Shown: positions 1-7,228 of the stretch, in pieces
Position numbering within the stretch: position 1 is the first letter of the stretch
How the letters are laid out: every line of letters begins with the position of its first letter
Assembly (NCBI GenBank): GCA_945892755.1
Contig: CAMDDO010000034.1
Coordinates: 1 to 33,231, forward strand
Direction: 5' to 3'
From: Rhizobium sp. Q54
GTDB taxonomy: Bacteria; Pseudomonadota; Alphaproteobacteria; UBA828
DNA: 33,231 nt
Translations under genes and position numbers: made by a program
The notes under the pieces: generated by a model
What the model was told of the DNA's origin: nothing
What the model saw: the letters and a program-made list of their open reading frames with translations, nothing else
Database searches by the model: none

Positions 1-423
1 GGTCATCTCGCCGATCTCGTCGCGGCTCGACCGCGCCTCGATCTCGATGCTGGTGTCGCCCGAGGCGAGACCGCTGATGATGGGCGCCATTTTGCTTAGC
101 GATGTGCCGACCCGCCCGAGCAAGAAGGTCAGCGCCAGCCCTAGAACGAGGCCACCAGCCGTGAAGCCAATGATCAACGCTTGGGTGGTTGTTCCGACAC
201 CGGCCGCGTTGCCGGTCGTTATACCGCCGGATTCCGCGGCCCCGCCCAACATGGACGTAATGGCAATGCCGCCGACCGCTGCGAGCGCGGCAAGCAGAAC
301 GCCGAAGCTGAGCATGATTTTTGTTCGGATCTTCAAATTCGCGAAGAAACCGGTGCCCCGCGTGGTCTGAGCCGAGGCGACCATCCCGGCCGTATTTCTT
401 GAGGTCGCGCTAAGTGAGGTCAT
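1..423 (-). CDS. Methyl-accepting chemotaxis protein, N-terminal part (cut by window edge)
   Basis: The gene runs leftward off the window, leaving 141 N-terminal residues. The start ATG at 421-423 follows a GGAG-type ribosome binding site. A basic stretch (about residues 30-36, NLKIRTK) leads into a first membrane helix (about 37-57). A short Gly/Thr-rich loop of about 25 residues follows, then a second membrane helix (about 84-103). After it comes a segment that looks like the start of a HAMP domain, with Pro and Gly at typical places and a DEIGEM-like end. Helix-loop-helix-HAMP is the usual entrance of a transmembrane chemotaxis receptor; the signalling domain lies outside the window. The periplasmic loop is too short for a normal ligand-binding domain. 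It could instead be another HAMP-containing signalling protein, since the methyl-accepting part is not visible. Confidence 0.75.
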   Translation of the reverse strand, partial: MTSLSATSRNTAGMVASAQTTRGTGFFANLKIRTKIMLSFGVLLAALAAVGGIAITSMLGGAAESGGITTGNAAGVGTTTQALIIGFTAGGLVLGLALTFLLGRVGTSLSKMAPIISGLASGDTSIEIEARSSRDEIGEMT

Positions 424-797
424 TCAAGTTCTCCGGATTTAGGTATGTGTTGGATCGACAGGGCCTATGCCGATTCTCATTGAGCGCGACCGTCGCGCCT
501 TTCGGTTGCCGATGTGATGACGCTGAAAAGAATCGGACAGGCGTCGAGGCCAATACCCAGCCCTTTCAACAGATGGCGACGCGAGAGCGATGTGGTCATT
601 GTCATGATCCCCCGGATTACGACGTTGCCGACGCTGAAATCGGTGCGTTGCCGCAATTCGCGCGGCGTGGTGCGGGACGAGTTGTCCACCAAATTCGTTA
701 ACAGACGATTGACCAGTTTCGCGGGGCGGAAATTCGCGCGCGGCGTGGCCGCCGGACCACGCGCGCGGCGGTCACGCGGCGCCAGGATGCCGGTGGC
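424..797. other. Intergenic region with one tiny ORF and a GC-rich stem-loop
   Basis: This gap of 374 bases lies between the chemotaxis receptor and the XRE-cupin regulator, both leftward. Apart from the 42-codon twin-arginine ORF described separately, I see no convincing gene. Around 735-767 a GC-rich inverted repeat (CGCGCGC and GTGG against CCAC and GCGCGCG, with a bulge) could act as a terminator for the regulator. It has only a short T run on the relevant strand, so this is weak. Confidence 0.4.
477..605 (-). CDS. Possible 42-aa twin-arginine leader ORF or remnant
   Basis: A 42-codon ORF starts at ATG 603-605 behind a GGGGG stretch and ends 53 bases before the chemotaxis receptor start. 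Residues 8-14 read SRRHLLK, a good match to the twin-arginine export consensus, followed by a moderately hydrophobic stretch (about 15-31). An Asp sits inside that stretch, and there is no mature domain before the stop. It may be the surviving leader of a decayed TAT-exported protein, a frameshifted remnant, or a genuine micro-ORF. I recognise no known small protein and would not trust translation without more evidence. Confidence 0.3.
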   Translation of the reverse strand: MTMTTSLSRRHLLKGLGIGLDACPILFSVITSATERRDGRAQ

Positions 798-1349
798 TCA
801 GAAACTGGGCGGGGTGCAGGCGCTGACCACTTCGCACGGCTCATCGCCCACGGCCCGAAAGCGGTGCGGCACGCGCGAGTCGAAATAATAGGCGTCGCCT
901 GGCCCGAGCACGCGGCGCTGATCGCCGACCGTCACTTCGAGCTGGCCCTTGAGCACGACGCCGCCCTCCTCGGCCGCATGGCGCAGCATGGCCTTCCCCG
1001 TATCGGCGCCGGGCGCGTAGCGCTCGTGCAGGATTTGCAAGGCCCGGCCAGCCAGGTCGTGGCCGACCTGGCGATAGGAAATCGCGCCGCCGCCGCCAAT
1101 TTCAAGCAACTCGTCGCGCGCGAAGAACGTCTTCAGCCTAGGTGTCGCCTGAAGCGCGAAAAAATCGGCCAGCGACATCGGAATGCCGTCGAGCACCTTC
1201 TTGAGCGAGGAGAGCGAGGGACTGACCCGGTTCTGCTCGATCAGCGAGATCGTGCCATTGGTGACGCCGGCGCGCTTGGCCAATTCGCGCTGCGAAAGCG
1301 CGTGCATCTCGCGCACCGCGCGAAGCCGGGCGCCCAGATCGAAGTCCAT
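798..1349 (-). CDS. XRE-family regulator with C-terminal cupin domain (PuuR-like architecture)
   Basis: A 183-residue repressor-type protein. Residues about 5-62 form a helix-turn-helix of the XRE/Cro-C1 class (SQRELAKRAGVTNGTISLIE). The C-terminal half (about 105-180) is a cupin barrel with the HAAEEGGVVLKG motif and the typical GDAYYFDSRVPHRF closing motif. This layout is shared with PuuR and other small-molecule-sensing regulators, where the cupin binds the effector. The start at 1349 is preferred over longer options because a GGAGGC ribosome binding site sits just upstream. The gene is divergent from the omega-amino acid aminotransferase gene, and an AT-rich palindrome lies between them. 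I infer that it controls that gene, perhaps with beta-alanine or a related amine or semialdehyde as the signal; the ligand is not evident from sequence. Confidence 0.85.
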   Translation of the reverse strand: MDFDLGARLRAVREMHALSQRELAKRAGVTNGTISLIEQNRVSPSLSSLKKVLDGIPMSLADFFALQATPRLKTFFARDELLEIGGGGAISYRQVGHDLAGRALQILHERYAPGADTGKAMLRHAAEEGGVVLKGQLEVTVGDQRRVLGPGDAYYFDSRVPHRFRAVGDEPCEVVSACTPPSF

Positions 1350-1400
1350 GATTCTGCCTCCACGATGGAGCGTGTAAGGGCACGGCCTTCCTACCAAGTT

Positions 1401-1489
1401 CGTCATGCCCGGACGAAGACTCGCGGCTGCCCGGCTCAGCCAGCGCATGACGACAAAAAGAAAGACCGGATCTTCGCGTGGGCATGACG
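1401..1489. repeat. Intergenic inverted repeat related to the 6431-6506 element
   Basis: CGTCATGCCC at 1401-1410 is the exact reverse complement of GGGCATGACG at 1480-1489. A further GCATGACG at 1445-1452 resembles the same end. The ends match those of the longer palindromic element at 6431-6506, so this looks like a degenerate or partial copy of one dispersed intergenic repeat family. Confidence 0.5.
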
Positions 1490-1529
1490 TTTGTAGGGGT
1501 AGGCCGCGCCCTCACACAGCGTTTACAAT

Positions 1530-1545
1530 GTTTATTATATTAAAC
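1530..1545. promoter_or_regulatory. Candidate operator GTTTA-N6-TAAAC in the divergent promoter region
   Basis: A 16-base interrupted palindrome (GTTTA, six A/T bases, TAAAC) stands in a conspicuous AT island of otherwise GC-rich DNA. It lies between the divergent XRE-cupin regulator and aminotransferase genes. An additional GTTTA half-site starts at 1521. Position and symmetry suit the binding site of a dimeric HTH regulator, most simply the neighbouring XRE-cupin protein. Ownership is inference. Confidence 0.5.
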
Positions 1546-1661
1546 GTACTGATCGGGAACGTCAAGAAAGTCGCGGCTTTCAGCAAATTCATAGAATCCA
1601 TTGTCTAATTTCTTGTCAGGTGCTAGCGTGATCACACCCCAAGCCGAACCGGAGGTTGACC

Positions 1662-3005
1662 ATGTCCGAGCGTTCCACCACCGCCCGCTATGAGAGCATG
1701 CCGAACGATCTCGAGCCCTATTGGATGGGCTTCACCCCGAACCGGCAATTCAAGAAGAAGCCGCGTCTGCTCGTGGCCGCCGAGGGCATGTATTACACGA
1801 CCGTCGATGGCCGTCAGATCATCGACGGCACGGCAGGCCTCTGGTGCGTCAATGCCGGCCATGCGCGGAAGGAAATCACCGAGGCGGTCTCGGCCCAGGT
1901 CGGGCGCATGGAATATGCGCCGGCGTTCCAGATGGGCCACCCGGCGGCGTTCGAGCTCGCCGCGCGTCTGGTGCAGATGCTGCCCGGCGATCTCGACCAT
2001 GCCTTCTTCACCAATTCGGGCTCCGAATCGGTCGACACCGCGCTCAAGATCGCACTGGCCTATCACCGCGTGCGCGGCGAAGGCACGCGCACCCGCTTGA
2101 TCGGGCGCGAGCGCGGCTACCACGGCGTCGGCTTCGGCGGTATCTCGGTCGGCGGCATGGTCGCCAACCGCAAATTTTTCGGCGCCATGCTGCCGGGCGT
2201 CGACCACATCCAGCACACCTATGATCGCGACAAGCAGGCGCATTCGCACGGCCAGCCCGAATGGGGCGCGCATCTGGCGGACGACCTCGAGCGTGTCGTC
2301 GCGCTGCACGATGCCTCGAACATCGCGGCAGTGATCGTGGAGCCGGTGGCGTGCTCGACCGGCGTGCTCGTGCCGCCCAAGGGCTATCTCGAAAAGCTCC
2401 GCGCGATTTGCGATAAGCACGGTATTCTTTTGATCTTCGACGAGGTGATCACCGGTTTCGGTCGGCTCGGCTCGAGCTTCGCGAGCGAGTATTTCGGCAT
2501 CGTGCCCGACCTGATGACGGTGGCGAAGGGCTTGACCAACGCGGCGATCCCGATGGGTGCGGTGTTCGCGCGCAAAAAGATCTACGACGCCTTCATGCAG
2601 GGGCCGGAGAACGCCATCGAGCTGTTCCATGGCTATACTTATTCGGGCCATCCGGTGGCCTGCGCGGCGGGTCATGCCGCGCTCGACATCTACCAGAAGG
2701 ACGGCCTGTTCGAGCGCGCGCGCGAGCTCTCGCCCTATTGGGAGAAGGCGATGCATTCGCTCAAGGGGGCCAGCAAGGTGATCGACACGCGCAATCTTGG
2801 CCTGATCGGCGCGATCGAGCTCGAGCCGATCGCGGGCAAGCCGACCGCGCGCGCGTTCGATGTGTTCCTGCGCTGCTACGAGAAGGGCGTGCTGATTCGC
2901 ACCACGGGCGACATCATCGCGCTCTCGCCGCCCTTGATCGTCGAGAAGAGCCATATCGATCGCATCGTCGAGACGATCGACGAATCGATCAAGGAGGCCG
3001 CCTAG
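1662..3005 (+). CDS. Omega-amino acid:pyruvate aminotransferase (beta-alanine transaminase type)
   Basis: A 447-residue class III PLP-dependent aminotransferase, full family length. It should move the amino group of beta-alanine or a similar omega-amino acid to pyruvate, giving malonate semialdehyde and L-alanine. Visible landmarks are the cofactor phosphate site (TNSGSESVDTALK), the IGRERGYHG motif, the FDEVITGFGR motif with the PLP-stacking Asp, and the PLP lysine at residue 289 in VAKGLTN. The ATG at 1662 has GGAG seven bases upstream; a TTG two codons earlier overlaps that site and is less likely. It is followed by alanine dehydrogenase and methylmalonate-semialdehyde dehydrogenase genes, which would recycle its alanine product and consume its aldehyde product. 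Taurine or putrescine as substrate cannot be excluded from sequence alone, but the context favours beta-alanine. Confidence 0.87.
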   Translation: MSERSTTARYESMPNDLEPYWMGFTPNRQFKKKPRLLVAAEGMYYTTVDGRQIIDGTAGLWCVNAGHARKEITEAVSAQVGRMEYAPAFQMGHPAAFELAARLVQMLPGDLDHAFFTNSGSESVDTALKIALAYHRVRGEGTRTRLIGRERGYHGVGFGGISVGGMVANRKFFGAMLPGVDHIQHTYDRDKQAHSHGQPEWGAHLADDLERVVALHDASNIAAVIVEPVACSTGVLVPPKGYLEKLRAICDKHGILLIFDEVITGFGRLGSSFASEYFGIVPDLMTVAKGLTNAAIPMGAVFARKKIYDAFMQGPENAIELFHGYTYSGHPVACAAGHAALDIYQKDGLFERARELSPYWEKAMHSLKGASKVIDTRNLGLIGAIELEPIAGKPTARAFDVFLRCYEKGVLIRTTGDIIALSPPLIVEKSHIDRIVETIDESIKEAA

Positions 3006-3024
3006 ATCGAGCGGCGAACCCTAG

Positions 3025-3049
3025 GGGCCGGTCCATCAAGGGCCGGCCC
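3025..3049 (+). terminator. Stem-loop between aminotransferase and alanine dehydrogenase genes
   Basis: A perfect 7-bp stem, GGGCCGG at 3025-3031 and CCGGCCC at 3043-3049, with an 11-base loop, starts 19 bases after the aminotransferase stop. There is no T tract, so it is more likely an mRNA-stability or processing hairpin than a strong terminator. Confidence 0.35.
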
Positions 3050-3119
3050 ACGAACATCACCTGTCAACCCTCGAACGCTTTCGATCGAATCAAGAGCGGA
3101 CGAGTCTAAGGAGCGAGTC

Positions 3120-4238
3120 ATGCTTGTCGGTGTTCCCAAGGAAATCAAAGTTCATGAGTACCGCGTTGGACTCCCGCCGGCAGGCGTGCGCGAACTGATC
3201 CAACACGGCCATAAAGTCTTGGTACAGAAGAACGCGGGAACGTCGATCGGCTTCGACGACGCGCACTATCAAAGCGCGGGCGCGACACTGGCCGACACGG
3301 CGGAGGAAATTTTCGCCAAGGCCGAGATGATCGTGAAGGTGAAGGAGCCGCAGCCGAACGACTGGAAATTGCTGCGCGAGAACCAGGTGCTGTTCACCTA
3401 TTTGCACCTGGCGCCCGACCCCGAGCAGACCAAGGGCCTGATCGGCTCGGGCGCCATTGCCATCGCCTATGAGACCGTGACCGACACGCATGGTGGGCTG
3501 CCGCTGCTGGCGCCGATGAGCGAGGTGGCAGGGCGCATGTCGATCCATGCCGGTGCCAATTGCCTCGAAAAGGCGAAGGGCGGCCGCGGCGTGCTGCTCG
3601 GCGGCGTGCCGGGCGTGGCGCCGGCCGATGTCGTCATCCTCGGTGGCGGCGTGGTCGGCATGCAGGCGGCGCGCATGGCGTCCGGCATGGGCGCGCATGT
3701 CGTGATCATCGAGCGCTCGATCCCGCGCATGCGCTATCTCGACGACGTATTCGGCGGGCGCGTCACGACGATTTTTTCAACCGCGCAGGCGATCGACGAG
3801 CAGGTGTCGAACGCCGATCTGGTGATTGGCGGCGTCTTGATCGCGGGCGCGGCGGCGCCGAAGCTGGTGACGCGCGAGATGTTGAAGCGCATGCGGCGCG
3901 GCGCCGTGGTCGTGGACGTCGCGATCGATCAGGGCGGCTGCTTCGAGACATCGAAGGCGACGACGCACGCCGAGCCGACCTATGAGGTCGACGGCATCAT
4001 CCATTATTGTGTCGCCAACATGCCGGGTGCGGTGGCGCGGACTTCAACGCTCGCGCTGTCGAACGCGACGCTCCCCTTCGTGCTGGCGCTCGCCGACAAG
4101 GGCTACAAGAAGGCGCTGTTGGATGACGCGCATCTGATGAACGGGCTCAACGTGCATCGCGGCAAGGTTACCTTCGAGGCGGTCGCGCGCGACCTCGGGC
4201 ACAAATATACCGCGGCCAAAGAGGCGCTCGCGGCGTAA
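3120..4238 (+). CDS. ald: Alanine dehydrogenase
   Basis: A 372-residue NAD-dependent L-alanine dehydrogenase (L-alanine + NAD+ + H2O to pyruvate + ammonium + NADH), normal length. The catalytic and substrate residues known from the family are present at the expected numbers: Arg15, Lys75, His96 and Asp270 (in VAIDQGG). The Rossmann nucleotide motif ([11 protein letters not shown]) lies near residue 175. AAGGAGC precedes the ATG at a good distance. In this neighbourhood its likely job is to regenerate pyruvate from the alanine made by the upstream pyruvate-dependent aminotransferase, releasing the nitrogen of pyrimidines or beta-alanine as ammonium. Nicotinamide nucleotide transhydrogenase alpha subunit is related but carries different domains, so this call is secure. 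Confidence 0.95.
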   Translation: MLVGVPKEIKVHEYRVGLPPAGVRELIQHGHKVLVQKNAGTSIGFDDAHYQSAGATLADTAEEIFAKAEMIVKVKEPQPNDWKLLRENQVLFTYLHLAPDPEQTKGLIGSGAIAIAYETVTDTHGGLPLLAPMSEVAGRMSIHAGANCLEKAKGGRGVLLGGVPGVAPADVVILGGGVVGMQAARMASGMGAHVVIIERSIPRMRYLDDVFGGRVTTIFSTAQAIDEQVSNADLVIGGVLIAGAAAPKLVTREMLKRMRRGAVVVDVAIDQGGCFETSKATTHAEPTYEVDGIIHYCVANMPGAVARTSTLALSNATLPFVLALADKGYKKALLDDAHLMNGLNVHRGKVTFEAVARDLGHKYTAAKEALAA

Positions 4239-4247
4239 GGAGAGAAA

Positions 4248-4343
4248 CCCTTCCCCTGTTTTAGGCCATCGGCGGCGCTCCGACAGCCGACTTTGCACAG
4301 CGGACCGAATCGCCGCCGATGGAAGAAACTGCTGGGGGAAGGG
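4248..4343. repeat. Nested intergenic inverted repeat between ald and mmsA
   Basis: Two nested perfect inverted repeats occupy almost the whole ald-mmsA gap. The outer arms CCCTTCCCC (4248-4256) and GGGGAAGGG (4335-4343) enclose 12-bp inner arms (4266-4277 and 4311-4322, GCCATCGGCGGC-type). The inner loop is 33 bases. It could fold as a long hairpin in the transcript or be a short palindromic mobile repeat. It ends 20 bases before the mmsA start. Confidence 0.6.
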
Positions 4344-4363
4344 GTGTGATAGGGAGACATCGA

Positions 4364-5863
4364 ATGATCAAATCCATCGGCCATTTCATCGGCGGCGCGC
4401 GCGTCGGCGGCACGAGCGGCCGCACGGGCGACATTTTCAACCCGGCGACCGGCGAGAAATCCGGCACGGTTGCCTTGGCCAGCGCGGCCGAACTCAACAA
4501 AGCGGTCGAACTCGCGCAGGCCGCCTGGCCGGCTTGGGCCGCGACGCCGCCTCTGCGCCGCGCGCGCGTGATCACGCGCTTCAGGGAAATCGCCGAGGCG
4601 CGCAAAGACGAGCTCGCCAAATTGATCGTCGATGAGCACGGAAAAGTCATGTCCGATGCGCTCGGCTCGATCCAACGCGGGCTCGAAGTGGTCGAATTCG
4701 CCTCTGGCATTCCGCATTTACTGCGCGGCGATTACACCGAACAGGTCGGTCCGGCGATCGATTCCTATTCGACGCGCCAGGCGTTGGGCGTGTGCGCCGG
4801 CATTACGCCGTTCAATTTTCCGGCCATGGTGCCGCTGTGGATGTTCCCACTCGCGATCGCGTGCGGCAATGCGTTCATTCTGAAGCCATCGGAGCGCGAC
4901 CCTTCGGCGCCAATGTTGCTCGCCGAGATCATGAAGGCGGCCGGCCTGCCCGACGGCATCTTGAGCGTGGTCAATGGCGACAAGGTGGCGGTGGACGCCA
5001 TCCTCAATCATCCGGGCATCGCCGCGGTCTCGTTCGTCGGCTCGACACCGATCGCGCACTACGTCTACTCAACCGGCTGCGCGGCGGGTAAGCGCGTGCA
5101 GGCCTTGGGCGGTGCTAAGAATCACATGGTCGTGCTGCCCGATGCCGATCTGGAGATGGCAACGGACGCGCTGGTCGGCGCGGCCTATGGCTCGGCCGGC
5201 GAGCGCTGCATGGCGGTCTCGGTTGCCGTGGCGGTGGGCGACAAGGTGGCGGATTCGCTAGTCAAGAGCTTGAAGCCCAAACTCGAGCGCATCAAGGTCG
5301 GCCCCGGCGCCGACCCGCAGGCCGAGATGGGCCCGCTCGTCACCAAGCAGCACTATGAGAAGGTCAAAGACTACATCGACACCGGCGTCACGGAAGGCGC
5401 CGAGCTCGTGATCGACGGTCGCGGCCTCAAGCTGCAGGGCTATGAGGGCGGCTATTTCATGGGGCCGTCATTGTTCGACCGCGTGACCAAGTCCATGCGC
5501 ATCTACAAGGAAGAGATCTTCGGGCCCGTGCTCTCGGTGGTACGCGCCAAGGATTATGAGCAGGCGGTTGCCCTTGTTAACGAGCATGAATACGGCAACG
5601 GCACCGCGATCTTCACGCGCGATGGCGATGCCGCGCGCGACTTCGCCAGCCGCATCAATATCGGCATGGTGGGGATCAACGTGCCGATCCCGGTGCCAGT
5701 CGCCTATCACTCGTTCGGCGGTTGGAAGCGATCGCTGTTCGGCGACCACGGCACGCATGGCATGGAAGGCGTGCGCTTCTATACGCGCCTCAAGACCGTG
5801 ACCAGCCGTTGGCCGACGGGCATCCGCAGCGGCGTGGATTTATCATTCCCCATGATGGGGTGA
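4364..5863 (+). CDS. mmsA: CoA-acylating methylmalonate/malonate-semialdehyde dehydrogenase
   Basis: A 499-residue aldehyde dehydrogenase of the MmsA family, which oxidises malonate or methylmalonate semialdehyde with NAD+ and CoA to acetyl-CoA or propionyl-CoA plus CO2. Diagnostic stretches are GITPFNFPAMVPLWMFP, the VGSTPIAHYVY segment, GGAKNHMVV, and the catalytic cysteine at residue 282 in SAGERCMAV. The family lacks the usual general-base Glu at the start of that active site, and here too the region reads ALGGAKN rather than an ELGGK form. AGGGAG precedes the ATG at 4364; an upstream in-frame ATG at 4319 lies inside the inverted repeat and is unlikely. It would finish both uracil (via malonate semialdehyde) and thymine (via methylmalonate semialdehyde) breakdown. 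Confidence 0.93.
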   Translation: MIKSIGHFIGGARVGGTSGRTGDIFNPATGEKSGTVALASAAELNKAVELAQAAWPAWAATPPLRRARVITRFREIAEARKDELAKLIVDEHGKVMSDALGSIQRGLEVVEFASGIPHLLRGDYTEQVGPAIDSYSTRQALGVCAGITPFNFPAMVPLWMFPLAIACGNAFILKPSERDPSAPMLLAEIMKAAGLPDGILSVVNGDKVAVDAILNHPGIAAVSFVGSTPIAHYVYSTGCAAGKRVQALGGAKNHMVVLPDADLEMATDALVGAAYGSAGERCMAVSVAVAVGDKVADSLVKSLKPKLERIKVGPGADPQAEMGPLVTKQHYEKVKDYIDTGVTEGAELVIDGRGLKLQGYEGGYFMGPSLFDRVTKSMRIYKEEIFGPVLSVVRAKDYEQAVALVNEHEYGNGTAIFTRDGDAARDFASRINIGMVGINVPIPVPVAYHSFGGWKRSLFGDHGTHGMEGVRFYTRLKTVTSRWPTGIRSGVDLSFPMMG

Positions 5864-5879
5864 GGAGACCGGGCCCTCA

Positions 5880-5906
5880 AATTCCTCTCCCTCAGGGAGA
5901 GGAATT
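5880..5906. terminator. Bidirectional hairpin between convergent mmsA and mug
   Basis: A perfect 12-bp inverted repeat (AATTCCTCTCCC, loop TCA, GGGAGAGGAATT) begins 16 bases after the mmsA stop and covers the stop codon and last codons of the convergent mug gene. Its position suggests a two-way terminator or mRNA end, although no long T tract follows on either strand. Confidence 0.55.
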
Positions 5907-6413
5907 GGTCGCGAATTGCGCGAGCTCCCGCCACCATCGCTCGTCCCAAAACGATCCGGCGCGACCTGAGGGCGAGGTGAGCACGAAGAGGCGCGTCTCG
6001 CCGATCATCAGGTCTTGCAGGCCATAAGGCGGTGGCGCGCGGCCCGCTCCAAGCGCGCGCAACACGATGTGAGCCGGGCGCTTGGCGGTGAAGGCAAGCA
6101 CACGCGGCCGAAAGCGCTTGATCTTGCGCAGCAACCCCGGCACGTCGTCATAAGCGGGATCGAGATCGATGTCATTGCCGAAGCCGGTCTTGCAGAGATC
6201 GGTCAAGCCGATGCCGAATTCGAGCACGGCGCGAAACTCAGGCGGCGCGATCAGGCGCGGCGTGAGCCCAACCCGATGCAGCGTCGGCCAGAATTTATTG
6301 CCCGGCCCGGCATAATAGGCGCCGAGGCGCGCCGACTTAAACCCCGCCGCCGAGCCGCAGAACACCACATTGAGTCCCGGCACGAGCACATCGGGAAGGA
6401 TGTGTTGGGTCAT
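5892..6413 (-). CDS. mug: Mug/TDG-family mismatch-specific uracil-DNA glycosylase with altered motif 1
   Basis: A 173-residue protein that aligns without gaps over its first conserved block with E. coli Mug (VVFCG, then PGNKFW), the G:U/G:T mismatch-specific glycosylase family. The C-terminal motif region reads TSPSGRAG. In E. coli Mug motif 1 is GINPG, whose Asn activates water; here it is GSAAG, so the catalytic Asn is replaced by Ala. Motif 2 also lacks its first Asn (NPSG becomes SPSG). The protein may excise bases by another mechanism, have a different substrate, or be weak. It is convergent with mmsA, its 3' end lies in the shared hairpin, and it lies 126 bases downstream of rutR on the same strand. 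The fold family is clear; the activity is not. Confidence 0.8.
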   Translation of the reverse strand: MTQHILPDVLVPGLNVVFCGSAAGFKSARLGAYYAGPGNKFWPTLHRVGLTPRLIAPPEFRAVLEFGIGLTDLCKTGFGNDIDLDPAYDDVPGLLRKIKRFRPRVLAFTAKRPAHIVLRALGAGRAPPPYGLQDLMIGETRLFVLTSPSGRAGSFWDERWWRELAQFATNSSP

Positions 6414-6430
6414 GCGGCCTCGCCCCGTCG

Positions 6431-6506
6431 CGTCACGACCGGGCTTGACCCGGCCATCCAGCCTCCAAGAGAAGCCTGGATGCCCCGATCAAGTCGGGGC
6501 ATGACG
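6431..6506. repeat. Palindromic intergenic repeat (REP-like)
   Basis: An imperfect inverted repeat with arms of about 30 bases. The left arm (6431-6460) runs from CGTCACGACC to CATCCA, the right arm (6477-6506) from TGGATGCCCC to GGGCATGACG, with 16 bases between. It separates mug from rutR. From memory, elements with CGTCATGCCCGG-type ends are common in alphaproteobacterial intergenic DNA, and a partial relative is at 1401-1489. Confidence 0.6.
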
Positions 6507-6539
6507 AAAAAAGAGAAACGGGTGACGTGCAATCGTCGC

Positions 6540-7178
6540 TCACGGCTTCAAGCCAAGTCCTCTCAGCACGAGGGCGGAGACGGTTTCGCCCGCACGGTCA
6601 AAATCGCCTGAACCGAGTTTCTTTTTGCCGAGCACGGCTGCGATTTGACAGTCGAAATCGGCATAGGTTTGCGTTGCCGCCCAGAGCACGAAAAAGAGGT
6701 GATGCGGATCAACCGGCGCCAGCTTGCCCGCCGCGATCCACGCTTCGATCACCTTGGCCTTGTCATCGACCAGGCGCTTCATCGCGCCGCCGAGAAAACC
6801 TTTCACCGCCGGCGCGCCGTGCAGCAATTCATTGGCGAAGACCTTGGAGGCGAAGGGACGCTTCCGCGAATAGGTCATTTTGGCGTCGATATAGCGGCGG
6901 AGTGCGTCGGCCGGCTCGGCCTCGACCATGATCGAGGCGGTGGCATCGAGCCAAAGCGCCAAGATGTCATCCAATACGGCACGGTAGAGCGCCGCCTTGG
7001 TGCGAAAGTAATAATGCAGATTCGGCTTGGGGAGGCCAGCGCGAGCGGCGATCTCGGCGGTCGTTGCGCCGGAGAAGCCCTTGGTCGCGAACACCGCCTC
7101 GGCGGCTTGGAGGATTGTCGCCACGTTCTCGCGGCGGATCGCTTCTTTTCCGTTCTTGGGGTTCTTTGCCGCACTCAT
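6540..7178 (-). CDS. rutR: TetR-family repressor of the RutR type (pyrimidine-responsive)
   Basis: A 212-residue TetR-family regulator. The N-terminal HTH (about residues 22-65) contains TTAEIAARAGLPKPNLHYYF, and the C-terminal ligand domain carries RutR-like segments such as KLAPVDPHHLFF and ATQTYADFDCQ, very close to E. coli RutR, which binds uracil and thymine. The start at 7178 is chosen because longer versions would run through the intergenic operator; only a weak AGG is seen upstream. It is divergent from preT, and a RutR-consensus palindrome lies 50 bases from its own start and 49 bases from the preT start. I infer repression of preTA, and possibly itself, relieved by pyrimidines. Unlike in E. 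coli, no rut genes are near. Confidence 0.87.
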   Translation of the reverse strand: MSAAKNPKNGKEAIRRENVATILQAAEAVFATKGFSGATTAEIAARAGLPKPNLHYYFRTKAALYRAVLDDILALWLDATASIMVEAEPADALRRYIDAKMTYSRKRPFASKVFANELLHGAPAVKGFLGGAMKRLVDDKAKVIEAWIAAGKLAPVDPHHLFFVLWAATQTYADFDCQIAAVLGKKKLGSGDFDRAGETVSALVLRGLGLKP

Positions 7179-7228
7179 GCTGCGCCTATCGAAGGATGAG
7201 GCAATATGATGATGCACTGAACAACGTC

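Noticed and set aside
1656-1671. TTGACCA half-site resembling a RutR box at the aminotransferase start
   Set aside because: Only one half matches; the bases simply include the TTG and start codon context, and the second half (TGGTCAA) is absent.
1632-2954. 440-codon minus-strand ORF opposite the aminotransferase
   Set aside because: Shadow of the third-position GC bias; the opposite strand holds a complete conserved enzyme.
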